A stretch of 64,000 bases of DNA, from positions 458,861,576-458,925,575 of the forward strand of contig CM077116.1 of NCBI GenBank assembly GCA_039619475.1. The letters are read 5' to 3'. Shown here one piece after another: positions 22,119 through 33,514 of the stretch. Below the pieces are notes generated by a model. The model was not told the DNA's origin. It worked only from the letters and a program-made list of their open reading frames with translations, and did not search any database. The stretch comes from Icerya purchasi (lineage: Eukaryota; Arthropoda; Insecta; Hemiptera; Monophlebidae). The translations under genes and the position numbers were made by a program. Numbering within the stretch: position 1 is the stretch's first letter; every line of letters starts with the position of its first letter.

Positions 22119-22627
22119 TATATAAAACAGAGTCGGGTTAGTTAAATCAACGGCTGGACCGATTTTTATGATCTTTGATTTGTTGGATTTGCGTCCGTCC
22201 TGAATAGCAGAATACAAAATTTAAAATAAAAATTATGAAGAAAATTCATTTTTTTTACTATTTTTGGCCCAAAAGGGGAGTTTGAATAATTTTTTAACCG
22301 TAATTTTTAAATTTTATGAAAGGGCTGTTGTGTTTTGTTTTATATTTTGAATTTCGTTTTTAAACGGTTATCTGATGATGAGTTATGAATTTTTAAGGGC
22401 GATTTTTGAGGTCGTTCTAAATTCTATATTATATATTCTAGGCGGTTTCTTGCGGACCAGGGTAATCGGTCAGCTTAGAAGTTGTAAACTGTCATAGATA
22501 GAGAAGTTTAATTGTAATTTATGATCCGATTCCGATAAGTCAAACTTATATAATTGAATATTTTTTTCGTTTCTGAACCATCTTATTGGGATTCCGTACA
22601 TTATATGTGTACGAAATCCTAAAAAAG

Positions 22628-22820
22628 GGTATAAATTTACTTTAAGAAATTAAATTACTTTAGAAACACGTTTTTTTCATGTATAGCTCATCATCAGCAA
22701 ACTGCACAGAGTACACACTTTATTAAAAAGTATATAAATTGAGTGTGTACTATGTGTATAGCCCGAAAGAGCATGTTTCCAAAAAGTAGTTTACTTTAAT
22801 TTTTCAAAGTAAATTTACAC
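22628..22820. repeat. Imperfect palindrome of the CATCATCAGC foldback family
   Basis: The arms (about 22628-22720 and 22734-22820) pair imperfectly. On the minus strand the left arm reads GCTGATGATGAGCTATACAT, and on the plus strand the right arm reads TATAGCCCGAAAGAGCATG. The same phrases recur at 27.4, 50.8, 50.9 and 59.9 kb. Confidence 0.6.
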
Positions 22821-23014
22821 TGATTTTTGTTCTTAAGGGTGAAAATGCCTTGCTGCCACGTGAATTACATTTATTTCAATGTAATTAAAATACTTTTCAT
22901 TTTGATTTTTGTACATTTATTGAACTTAATTTTTTTTGAGTATTGATTGCTGATAAGTTAACACAATATTTATTGGTTCTGGGACGGTACGAAGTTCGCC
23001 GGGTCAGCTAGTAG

Positions 23015-24910
23015 GCTATAAACATGAATGTTGAAATTGGTGGGTCATTCAGAGGATAGTAAAAGCTTTAGCCATTCTCCAGATATCTGAATTTGCGGTA
23101 GTTCTGAAGGAAGAATAAAATAAATTTTTCCAAGAAGACTTTTTTTTCAAGTCTATATACCCAGCTCTCGCGTTCGCTGGTTTATGAGCAACAAAATTTT
23201 CAGTCGTAGGGTTCAAACGAAAGATTCAAAAAATGCTGGCTTATGATGCAGCGTTGCAGATTTCGTTACGTCAAAAAGAAGAGGATGTACCATGACGAGC
23301 GGAGGATAAACGGTAACGAAATGGGGAAAAACGCTGAAGACAGATGTGGTTGCATAAAAAAGTTATAAACACCTATGGGATCCGAACACTAGGTTAAATG
23401 TATGAGGAAACGAATGATTTACAGGAAAACGGAACAGAGTCGAATTTGTCTCCGACAAATTCCATGAAATAGAAAGAAGAAGCCTGAAATTAATAACAGA
23501 AGGATGATTTAGATGAGTTATTAACATTGGAACGTGACCATCGCCATAAGAACCCATAAGGGTTCTCCAGTTAAAAGGTAATATAGTAGGCGAAGAAAAA
23601 GTTAAGTCAAAAAGATGGATGGTCCTTTAAAATAAATACGAGAGAGAGAGAGAGAGAGATCATTCGCATTATCGGAAAGCGTGTAATTCTGGAGGATAGT
23701 GTCGTTAACGTTATAGACTTCGCAACGCCACAATGAAATCGCTACCTACGATAAACGTTTATGGGAATGACAAAAATCATAGTTAGTACGAACATCGACT
23801 ACCGTAGCGAGTTACGCAGTGGTGTTTCATTCGGCTAAGACCTAACATCACGATTCTATAAGTTAAGAATATAAATAAATTTTTCTCGTGCTGAGTTAAT
23901 GTCCATTGCTGACGAGTAACCCTAAAGTATTCGGGGAAACCAAGTTAATTATATTACGACTGCTGTTATCGAATAAGAATTCGCATAAATCGCATTATTA
24001 TCTATAAGCGACAAGTTCGCGTTCTTACCGGAATTTATATTAGTAAAGACATCGGACTTATTAGTCAAATCATCGCTAGAGAAGAATGATTAATTACAAT
24101 ATCTATATTATCGCTAAATAATAGAGGTCGTTAATCATTTGTGCCGCTGTAGCGATCAGCTGGAAGGTCTTACTCTCGACAGTTACAATAGCTGAACTAG
24201 GCAGTATACTGCTCTACCGCACGAATGTATATGCAGTTAAATGTGTGTCTGCGTGTCTGAGTGTGTGCACATGTGTGTTAATGAAAGTGTAAATTATTCG
24301 GTCAAGATAAATCGCTAGATAATGGCTGAGAATAAGACGCATCATAAAGGAAAAACGACCCACCACAAACAAACAATCGAACCAACTCGCTTCTTTCGTG
24401 TAAATATACACAACGTTTAAACAACAATCGCTGCCGGACCGAAATCGATACAAGTAATAACGTTAATTACTATAACTTGAGCGGGAAACTCGACACGTAA
24501 TACTCGTCTAAATAATTAATTTAATGAGGAAAATAAGTTCATCGAAAAGTATAAACAAATGAACAACTTGCTCGCCGAAGCGTCAGCAGTACTTATGCTT
24601 CTTTGGAAGAACAAAGTCCAGTCCTAGTTGCGGACCTTTGCTTGCTGATTATTATTTTTCGCGGCATTTCTCAGTTGGTTCTGATGAGCTGTTCAAGAAT
24701 TTTGCGTTACCATAACTTACTTTAAAAAATTATCGAGAATTTGTAATTAACACGCATCGTAGAGCAATCCATTGCATTTTGTACCATGGCATTAATGCAC
24801 CGGTCTTTGAACCGATCAATCGAGAAAAAATCCCGTAATTCTACGTATCGTTCGACGTAATACCCAATGCACTAATTTCCGCGCACATTGTATGGCATAT
24901 AATTACGATC
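23015..24910. other. No gene seen; short GA run at 23641-23660
   Basis: Apart from a GA microsatellite of about 10 units, I see neither a coding motif nor a repeat. Confidence 0.45.
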
Positions 24911-24914
24911 GTTA

Positions 24915-26090
24915 CGAGGTGTGACAATTCTATTCGTAGAATTATTTCATAGCGTGACTTGTGGCCATGTATATCCCGCGTTCTGTGGTCGTTCAAATAA
25001 GGAAAGATTTTTACACGTGTCGTGAAAATGTGCGATGTAAATACTGAGCAACGTATCGTGATCAAATTCTTGGTCAAACGCGGAGTGAAACCACCATCGG
25101 AAATCCTCGTACAGTTACAACACGTGTTTAAGGAAGACGCTATGAAACAACCGACTGTTTTCAAGTAGGCTAAGTGGTTTAAAGTCGAGGACGATCCGTG
25201 CTGCGATGGTCCTTCTACCGCAAAAACGATGGGAAATGTTGAACGTGTGCGCATGCGTACGCTCCAAGACCGTCGAGTGAATTGTCTAATGTTAAAAGAA
25301 GAATTAAAACATCAACCGCGAGACCATTCGGCAGATTTTAAATGACGATCTAGGGATGTGCAAACTAAGATGGTTCCAAAACTGCTCACAGCTGAGCGAA
25401 AAGAGCTCTGGAGATCCATCTGTCAGGACATGATTGATCGAATTGACGCTGAAGGAAACCAGTGGATGTCGTTCATTATAACGGGGGACGAGTGTTGGAT
25501 GTTCGAATATGACCCTGAGGCCAAGAGACAGAGCATACAGTGGGTGGAGAAGAACGGAGAGCGTCCAAAAAAAGCTCGCATGTCCAAATCAAGAGTCAAG
25601 TTTCTACTGATCGCTTTCTTCGACATCCGAACGGCGTTGTTCAACACTAATACGTTCCCGCAGACCAGACAGTTAATGCAGCATTCTACATCGAAGTTTT
25701 GAAACGGTTACGAGCCCGCGTCTACCGCGCACGACCCGAATTGGCCGAGAAGGACTGAGTGCTGCATCACGACAACGCTCCAGCACACTCGTCCTTCGCT
25801 GTACGCCAGTTTTTGACGCTCCCGCATCTCTCCCTACAGCCAGGACCTGGCTCCGTGCAACTTTCATTTGTTCTCTCAATTCAAAAGTTACTTGAAAGGC
25901 ATTACCAAAGTCCACAATGTCACGACGAGAGTCCTGATGGATCTATCTTCCAAAAATGGGTCGAACGTTAGCGGCGGTGCGCTGACCTCGGAGGAGACTA
26001 CTGTAAAGGTGTTTAGAGAGTAAGCTTCTCCCTCCCCCTATTTTTAGGCCCTCCAGGGCAAAATTCTACGACTACAATTGTCACACCTCG
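24915..26090 (+). mobile_element. Mariner transposon, near full length
   Basis: The TIRs begin CGAGGTGTGACAATT on both ends (about 24915-24945 and 26060-26090, reverse complement) and are flanked by TA at 24913-24914 and 26091-26092. The length of about 1.18 kb and a single interrupted transposase frame are typical of mariner. It is not nested in another recognisable element. Confidence 0.88.
25028..26023 (+). pseudogene. Mariner transposase, inactivated
   Basis: ATG 25028 opens MCDVNTEQRIVIKFLVKRGV. A TAG at 25166-25168 and frameshifts follow. The catalytic blocks are recognisable: ITGDECWMFEYDPE (Asp codon 25487-25489), LHHDNAPAH (Asp 25771-25773) and YSQDLAPCNFHLF (Asp 25844-25846). In D,D34D mariners the last two codons lie about 105 nt apart; here they are 73 nt apart, so roughly 32 nt are lost with a frame change. 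A TGA at 25756-25758 also breaks the frame. The C-terminus ends at TAA 26021-26023. Confidence 0.88.
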
Positions 26091-26094
26091 TAGA

Positions 26095-27320
26095 TATTAC
26101 ATATACGACACTGAGAAATGTTATTAAAATAATATAATATTTTAGATATACAGTAAATTTTGGAAACTGTGATAAAGACCAGCCTCTAAATTGTGCTCTC
26201 CGTGGATGAAAAGAAAATTCATAAAATACTAAAAAAAAAATTATGCCTGTTTAAAAAAATAAAAAAATGTGCGAATCCAATTTAAGGTCTAATGAATACT
26301 CCATCACGGAACCCTGGCAAGGGAAAAAATAATAATCTTGAAAGACGAACCGAACGATAAAAACGGTCGCCAACTTTAGTTCGACAACGATAAACCATCA
26401 ACTCCGATGATGTCAAGTTCCAAGATCATTTATAGCATATTGTTACGAACGACACGAGAAATTACCAGTGCAAGCAACTCAAATTCTATCGTTGAGCAAG
26501 AAAGGTTTCGTGTGCCAGTTATGAAAAATATGTCTACGAAATCCTACAAAGGAGAAAAGTATAAAGCCGAAAGTTCAAAATTTTCTGCATTTTTTTACGT
26601 TCACTTATAATATAGAACATTTTCATTTAGTCTTTAGTTCCCAAAAGGATATTTTGTGTTGTATAAGCGTATCGGATAGCTTCGAATGCTGCCATATATT
26701 GCAAAATTTAAGAAAGTTCCATTACACTGAGTTAATGTCCTCAGTTTATGAACCTTAAAGAAATAATTACGAAAAAAGTAACCTTTATACGTGCGTAATG
26801 TAATTTTAAAATCCTCACGATGAAGCAATTCAATCACGTGTATGTATAGGTCAGTATCAACCGGCGCGCATAGTTTGTGACACGTAAAGAATTTTTCCGG
26901 CGTTTAAGTTTTACACGTTTTCCTGGTCAAGTATATTACAGCGGATTTTTAGTCGAACAGAGATATCTTATCAGCTAATAACTCGCAGGTTCGTAAAAAT
27001 TTAGTAGAAAATTTCAAGATCGATGCAAAAGGTAAAATTTCATAGTGATCACGTTAACACGATATCCTATTAATACTACAAATTTTAATTAAATTATAAT
27101 CCGTTTCGCTTAATAAAAAAAAAGACAGTCAGCTGCATTGCGATCAGCCTATATCGGCTGGGATGAATACTCTTCAATATTCCAATAATTAGCTCGGTTT
27201 TATCGAACAATATCTTTTGCGCGAAAAAAATCGGTAAAGCAACTATATTTACTTTCGGTATAATTAAGTGAAAATTTTAATAAGAAATAAAACCAGTTTA
27301 ATCGCATTTTAATTACAAAT
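26095..27320. other. No recognisable feature
   Basis: Short open frames on both strands lack known motifs. AT-rich. Confidence 0.45.
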
Positions 27321-27324
27321 ATAA

Positions 27325-27480
27325 AATAAATAAATTCCCCTTATTAACGAACAAAAGTAAGTATAAAATACTTTACTTTAATATAAATACCTTAATTTAA
27401 AAACGTTTTCAGGCATAATATCCCATCATCAGCTAACAACAAGGAGTAGAGTACTAGTGATAGGTAAAGTTCCAAATATT
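27325..27480 (-). repeat. Single arm of the CATCATCAGC foldback family
   Basis: ATAAAATAAATAAATTCCCC opens the fragment, as in the palindrome at 50690. CATCATCAGCTAACAAC follows at about 27423. On the minus strand the centre reads GCTGATGATGGGATATTATG then CCTGAAAACG. The opposite arm is missing. Confidence 0.6.
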
Positions 27481-28725
27481 TTTGAACGTCACGTTACAGG
27501 TTCCCAGTAGTCAAGAACGTAACAGGAACTTAGTTACAAAGTTACAAACTATTGAAAAAAGAGTAACTTATATAAACAAAATGGAACTAAATTTAAATAT
27601 AGTTTAAAAGCTAAAACAATTTAGAGCCAATAGATGATAGTTTCATCTTAATATTTCGAAACTTTAATTAATTATTCGAAAATTTAAATATTAAATTTTT
27701 ATAAATAGCATAATGAACAAATTTTCAAGCAATTCTAATAAACGCTGGACCCTGTCGAGTTTATCAAAATTTGTTTTAGAAAATTTTTATTACATATGGT
27801 TGATGAATGAAATTGTTTTAATCTAAATTTAATTATACTAAACTAAAAACTAAAATTAAACTCTAAATTAATGTGCTGAAACAAGTCAAAAATAAAATAA
27901 TCACAAGGACAAATTATGAAACAGCGGAAAGTGACAAATAGATGTCCAAGTAAAATGAAGTAGTAGATTTTAAATGTATAATTGTATCAAAAACAGTAAA
28001 AAAAATTAGTACTGTTTTGATAAAGACCACTGTTAAAAATGTTGTAGATAGTGTAAAATTCCAGAGTTATTACTGGTTGTGGCGCCAATTATCATTAGAG
28101 TATACTATGCACTATCATCATCATCGTACCGTATGCTACATAAAGCGTAAGGTGCTCTCTGCTAATATGCAGGTTTAAATGGATTACATAAATAACGTCG
28201 TTTCCAGCGGATAGTAATGCACATAAACACAACGACAGTTTGGCCAGTATGGATAGAAACACATTATACATACGTTATTTATTATTGTAACTAAATTTGT
28301 AACTGCAGAAGAACTTCGTTCCCAGTCAGTTACAGCAGAATAGTGTTGTTCTATTCATCATCTGATCGTACTACATATATAATCGCCGTGTAATGAGCTA
28401 GTGAGTTGTGACAAATAAGAAAGCAAGCAGTATAAGAAATACATACGAATTGTACAAGTGACATAGATAAAAGATGTTATCTGTAATTCAATTCCCCCTA
28501 GTCACTGATATTATTGCGTAGTTAATCGTTTCTTTCGTTCATTCGGTTGTAAGGCACTAGTTGTACAGTTGCAGTCAGTTCTTTTAGTTACAATGGTTAA
28601 TTCTCATTTATAGGATACTAAGGTGACAGGAGTAATGAAGTAACGTAAATACATTATCGATTGGAATGGAACGAACTATTACAGAACTGGAACTAGTTTC
28701 TAGTTACGTTCCTCGTTACCGTACA
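27480..28725. other. No recognisable feature
   Basis: AT-rich DNA without motif or clear repeat. Confidence 0.4.
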
Positions 28726-28729
28726 CATC

Positions 28730-28835
28730 ACTATAGAATATACTTAAATGAAACTAATAACACACTGCACAATTTTTGTTGGTCAATAAGGGGGGAATTT
28801 ACTTATTTTATATTTATAGATTTTAATAAGCAGGT
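28730..28835 (+). repeat. Fragment of the CATCATCAGC foldback family
   Basis: TAGAATATACTTAAATGAAACT...AACACACTGCAC parallels TAGAATATACTCAAATAAAACT...AACACACTACAA at about 59488. The GGGGAATTTACTTATTTTAT end motif of the family also follows. Confidence 0.5.
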
Positions 28836-28906
28836 TACGGATTTATCTTCGCATCCTTATTGCATTTTTGGGATCCCCATAATTATCTTCGACTACCTAT
28901 ATTATA

Positions 28907-29005
28907 GGTAGCGCGATAACCTAGTAATTAAGTCGCTCGGCTATCAAACCAGAGGTAACGGCTTCAAAACTTGTCTCGTTCAGAATTCAAGTTGCTCCCA
29001 AGTTT
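28907..29005 (+). repeat. tRNA-derived SINE head
   Basis: GGTAGCGCGATAACCTAGTA is followed by a sequence collinear with the SINE at 46268, including ACTTGTCTCGTTC about 60 bp in. A-box-like TAACCTAGTAATT and B-box-like GGCTTCAAAAC sequences are present but degenerate. Confidence 0.6.
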
Positions 29006-29009
29006 TTCT

Positions 29010-30230
29010 TAAAGATTCTTTCTTTTTCTACTTCTACGGCTTCTCTAATTAGCATTTTACCTAATCGCATAATCTTAACCACAACTTCGATTTCATTAAA
29101 CTTCATCACATGTGTCTACTCGTTTCTTCGTGGTCGACGATCTATAAAAGAACAAACGGCAGTGGCTGCTAAACATCAGCGAATGGATACATGATGAGTT
29201 TAACGAAACCAAAATGACGATCAAGATTTATTAGGTAAAATTCTAATTAGAATAGAAATAGAAAAAGAAAAAAAAACTTTAATAGGGAATACGGTCTTAA
29301 ACAGGATAAAAACGTAGAAAGGAAATTAAAATTGATTAACAAACCTTTCTGGAAAAAATTAAATATTTAGATAGATTTCACCCTTTTTTTTTTTCTTGTT
29401 TGGGGGTTTTCCCTGGGCTTGCCAATAATAGACGATTGCCCATCAACACGTGTACATAGCAGCAATTAGGAGTAACAAGGAATGGAATCTTACAAAGAAT
29501 GCTATACACCAAGGATGGAGAAACAATAACAATCAACGTCGAAAAATGCCAAACGTATGCATCCTAAAAAGAAAAGGAATAATTTCAGCAAACGTGAAGA
29601 CTATACACCATGGAAAAATCAAAAAATATTACACGCGACTAATTGACCTGTAAAATAAAAGCTTCGAACTAAACCTCGAGGAAAGAAAAATTCATTACTT
29701 AGTTCCGGTTCGATCAACAACGTAATATGATTCCTTGGTCATCGCGTACACCTGCAAAACTTCATAACAACAACAGGCGCCAACTATCTTAAAAGCTAGG
29801 CACGGAAATAGTATGGGTATGCAGCCTTTCTATATACATATCGCTAAATATGCACCGGTGTCAGGATCGGTTGAACTTAATTACAGTGTGGCACAAGCTG
29901 TACGCTAGATTCAAAGGGAGAAGATAGCTATGTCACGCGAACTATTTAAAGTTCGTACATGCGTTCTTAAAAAAAAAAGTTTCATCATGCGGTTTGTAGA
30001 CTTTCGTCACTTAAATTAGTGCATATTTCGGAATTTTAGAAACCTTGAGCAACGATGTAAAGTAAAATTCAATGAAAATGAAAAACTAGAGGTTGTTGCG
30101 CAAATATATTTGACAGGTGCGAAAAAAAGGCCCCACGCCGAACAACCGTACTACGACTTTGAAGACATGCGTCGGCTAATTTTTAAGATAAATACAAGTT
30201 TAATATTTTAATTTGTTTAATTTGTAAGAA
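29010..30230. other. No recognisable feature; poly(T) at about 29383
   Basis: The open frame at 29450-29653 is short and unrecognised. Nothing else can be supported. Confidence 0.4.
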
Positions 30231-30234
30231 ATAA

Positions 30235-30312
30235 AATTATTTTCGGTAAACGCCGTGAAAATACTTCATTGACGTTTCGGACAGCTTAGACCATCTTCAG
30301 AAGTTATCCCGA
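30235..30312 (-). repeat. Penelope terminal-repeat-like fragment with hammerhead-like core
   Basis: The minus strand reads CTTCTGAAGATGGTCTAAGC then TGTCCGAAACGTCAATGAAG. CTGAAGA fits the hammerhead CUGANGA box and GAAAC the 3' core box. The stem between them is weak (two or three pairs). This phrase resembles terminal repeats of insect Penelope-like elements. No RT coding sequence is nearby. Confidence 0.45.
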
Positions 30313-30319
30313 AACATAA

Positions 30320-31415
30320 AGCACTTTCATTTTATCGAAGTTAATCTTGCATTTCTAATACTAGCCACTACGGAAGATGCGAACTATTGATTTCTTTCAT
30401 AAAAATGATTTTCGCGATTTGATATTTTATGAAGGAACGTAAAAGAATACGCGTATTAATATAAAACTGTTTTAAAAAATACCTTTACCGTTAAGAATTT
30501 AATAAAATAGAAAATAATTAAGAAGATAACACGTATATTTCAGAGGGTAATTTAATTCTTAAACATTAATACTTGATTAGAATCTCGGTACCCCAAATTC
30601 AAATTAGAACAATTAAGAAACCACATCAACTCAGAAGAGCAACTCAATCACTCGTTTTCTATGAGCCACTCATTGAAAATATCGGAAATAATGGTTTTTC
30701 ATTATTATGATTCGACGATACTTCACCGATACACTAATACACTCATATTGGACCAGCCTCCGGTATACTTTCTGATAAATTAATGATATACTATTGGAGT
30801 CAGGCCACATAGTCAAAATTTGCGTGCAGTAATGTTAATACATATTTCCGTCAGTGATGAGTTTTTCTAACCGGCGGTACGGAAGTTTCAAATTTATTTC
30901 CTTTTTTATTCGAATCTGCACCTCCACGGTAATTAACCTTAATTAAAAATATTTCAAGTTACTGGCATTTCTCGTTTAATTTCAAAATTTTGCCAGTTCA
31001 TTTGATTAGAAGAAAACAGTTCTCTAACTATACCGAACCGGGTCTGTGTTGAAGAATTCTTAGCTGATTTCTGCCTGGCTATATAAAAAATTCCTTTTTC
31101 TTCTAATGCGCGATTCCGCGATAAATACCATTTCTGATATTTTAAGTTGGTCACGACTGTAAAAATTTTCTCCCTAAAAAGAATCATCGCTTTTTTCACG
31201 TTATTTAAATGACTATGGTAAATAATCGCCGCTAGCCATCGATCTTTGACCGGTACACTTTTGAATAAACGACGAATTATTAAAATCAGCCTAACTACGG
31301 CGATTATGTTAAAACTGTGAAGATGAACTGCTATGTTGCCTGAAACTAATCGCGTAGATTTATATTTTATATTTTAATGTTAAATATGTTAAATATTAAA
31401 TATCTGTTGTTTCTT
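30320..31415. other. No recognisable feature
   Basis: AT-rich, with no supported gene. Confidence 0.4.
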
Positions 31416-31419
31416 ATTA

Positions 31420-31590
31420 CATAATAATCGAAGGACCAGTAAATGGTAAAAGAACACGGGGAAGACCGCGGCAAAAATTCATTTCACAAATAATGGAAGA
31501 TATAAAGGTGAACAAATACCATCTAATGAAAGAGAAGGCCCGAAGTAGATGTTTAAAAGCAAGCGGCTTCAAGTAATGTACTTTTCATAT
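31420..31590 (+). pseudogene. LINE C-terminal fragment (GKR-RGRPR type)
   Basis: The frame reads EGPVNGKRTRGRPRQKFI, then MEDIKVNKYHLMKEKARSRC and LKASGFK before a TAA at about 31575. This is the basic C-terminus of an insect endonuclease-RT LINE and is related to the minus-strand copy at 6.9 kb. It is followed by a short purine-rich stretch (GAGGAATAGAAGAAGA). Everything upstream is missing, as expected from 5' truncation. Confidence 0.75.
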
Positions 31591-31694
31591 GATTGACCAA
31601 CAATCGAAAGATTGAGGAATAGAAGAAGATTTTAATGTATCGATTGTATCACGTTTCAACTCATTACTGCTTTCCTGCGTGCAGTCCTAATTAA

Positions 31695-32490
31695 TTGCTT
31701 CTTCCATTAATTTCTCACGAAGTCCTTATTATATCAGATTCCCACGTGTCCTACAAGCCATCTCGTTTCCTTTTCCTTCTCCCTCTGCTGATTATGTAAT
31801 CTTTCTCATACACGCTCTCTCATCCATAACATTTTCCTTTCTCACTCTAATCAAATTGACCTACTGTGGATTACTAGGCACTCCGGAATCGACGGTAACG
31901 ACTCGGTCGATACACTAGCTCGTTCATCCTCTTCTACCGGTGAATTTCTCAACGTTTTTTCATCTCATAATATTAATCTCCTCTCCACTTCAGTCCATTC
32001 CAAACTATGCTTAAACTCGTATTCCTCATCATTCTCAAATCCGGATTCCTTTTATCTCTTTATCCAGCCTAATCTACCGTCTTATCCCTGGATTTCCAAT
32101 TTTTCCTCCATGCAGCGTTCAGCTCTCTCCGCAATCTGTCGCCTACGCTTTGGACACAATTTGCTTCTTGCTTACTTATTTCGCTTCCCTCTGGCCCTCT
32201 CTCCTCTCGGTACCTTTCACCCTTCCTCTCACAACTTTATAGGCGACGCTAATCACATTTTGTTCGCGTGCATCGGTATCTCTTTTCTTCCTTTTACTCT
32301 TCTCTTCTGTCAATCGGTCTTTCAACTCCGTATTTGTTCTTTCCTTACTATCATCTCCGGTCATTCCAGCACTCGGGTCTTTTCTATCCTCCATATCTAA
32401 CCGCATAAATATTTGATTCCGCTTCTCATCCTTTTTGACGAACCAAACATTTTTTAATTTATTTAAAAAAAAAAAAAAACAACAAAAAAA
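31695..32490 (+). pseudogene. I-like LINE 3' part with poly(A) (copy C)
   Basis: The blocks are LIISDSHV (RNase H), FPFPSPSADYVIF, TRHSGIDGNDSVDTLARSSS (about 31877-31926), CRLRFGHNLLL and GDANHILFACI of the C-terminal Cys/His region. It ends in A-rich DNA at about 32466-32490. There are several frameshifts. It is in the same family and orientation as copies A, B, D and E, with a pyrimidine-rich coding strand. It is 5' truncated within RNase H. Confidence 0.75.
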
Positions 32491-32654
32491 AACTCATTTT
32501 ATTAATCAATTGCGCATTAAATTAATTTTAAAAAAACGAAGGAAAAAAACATATGCGACTAACGTACCTTTTTTTGTTTTTTTTTTAAAGTAAATAAAAA
32601 CGCACGTAAAATTTAAGCGATAACGACAACACTACTAATTAACGAGATTCCAAT

Positions 32655-33295
32655 CACCTTTCAATTCTTGACCATATCTGACTCCGTGCCCCTTAAAGCC
32701 ATTTGTTCTCCTCGGCCGATCATTCCTGTGAATTTATTATTCTCCGTATACGTTCACTCATCCACGTTATTTCTTTCGTCCATTCCATTCGTACTGATAT
32801 TTGCTGCAAGTTCCTAGCCATTCGGGAATTTTTGGTAACTACCCTTTGGCCCGGATTGCTGATGCTTCTCAGGTTTTTTTTTAAAATGATTACTAGTCTC
32901 CTTCCGATGTGTAAAAGTTTTCACCTCAGCTTATGGTATCCGGCATATACGCTTCTTCCTTTTATCTGTTAAACCTAGTCTTCCTGCCAAGTCGTGGTTC
33001 TTTCTGTTATCTTCACTCGCCGTTCTGTTGTTGTCCCCATTATTAACCTACGTTCTTAAGCCATACTCTATTATCTTCTTCTCGTTTTCGTTTTTCGTTG
33101 GTTTCCTCTCCACATTCTCCACTCAAACGAAAAACGTGTGTGTGATGCTAATCATGTGTTTATTAAGTATTCATCTCTTTCCATTAAATGTTTTGTATTC
33201 CGGTTTGCTGCAACTTGGTCTATTCCGTATTGCGCCTCTTATATTCTGTCTTTTCCTTCTCCACACAGTATTCCCGCTATAACTTCCTGAACTCT
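32655..33295 (+). pseudogene. I-like LINE RNase H remnant (copy D)
   Basis: FLTISDSVPLKAICS (about 32663) and HSGIFGNYPLARIADAS (about 32819-32869) correspond to FLIISDSKGVLQALSS and HSGIDGNDAADSLARSA of copy A. It is more decayed than copy C and interrupted by stops. It leads directly into the 5' region of copy E. Confidence 0.6.
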
Positions 33296-33514
33296 TATTG
33301 TTTCTTTTATTGAAAGTGGTTTATCTGTGCTGCGTTCGTATATTTGCTGATTTTATCGGTGAGATCGTTCATTTTACCTCTATTGTATATAATTTCGTCT
33401 ATTTTATTTTATCGATAAAGCGGATTCGTATTATTCTTATCAGTTTTTACTTTTATTATTATTAGTAGTATTAGCTTCATCGCTGATATCGCGAATCGCT
33501 AACTTTCCTCTCAA

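Larger units (their letters stand above)
21201..23011 (+). mobile_element. Non-autonomous Helitron B with nested mariner
   Basis: The start TCTATATA (21201-21208) is interrupted by a mariner-like element and resumes at about 22119 with TATAAAACAGAGTCGG, followed by ACGGCTGGACCGATTTTTAT. The end is GTTCGCCGGGTCAGCTAG (to 23011) followed by T, a classic insect Helitron 3' terminus inserted before T. Internal sequence includes an imperfect palindrome at about 22628-22820. No Rep or helicase is present. Confidence 0.72.
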
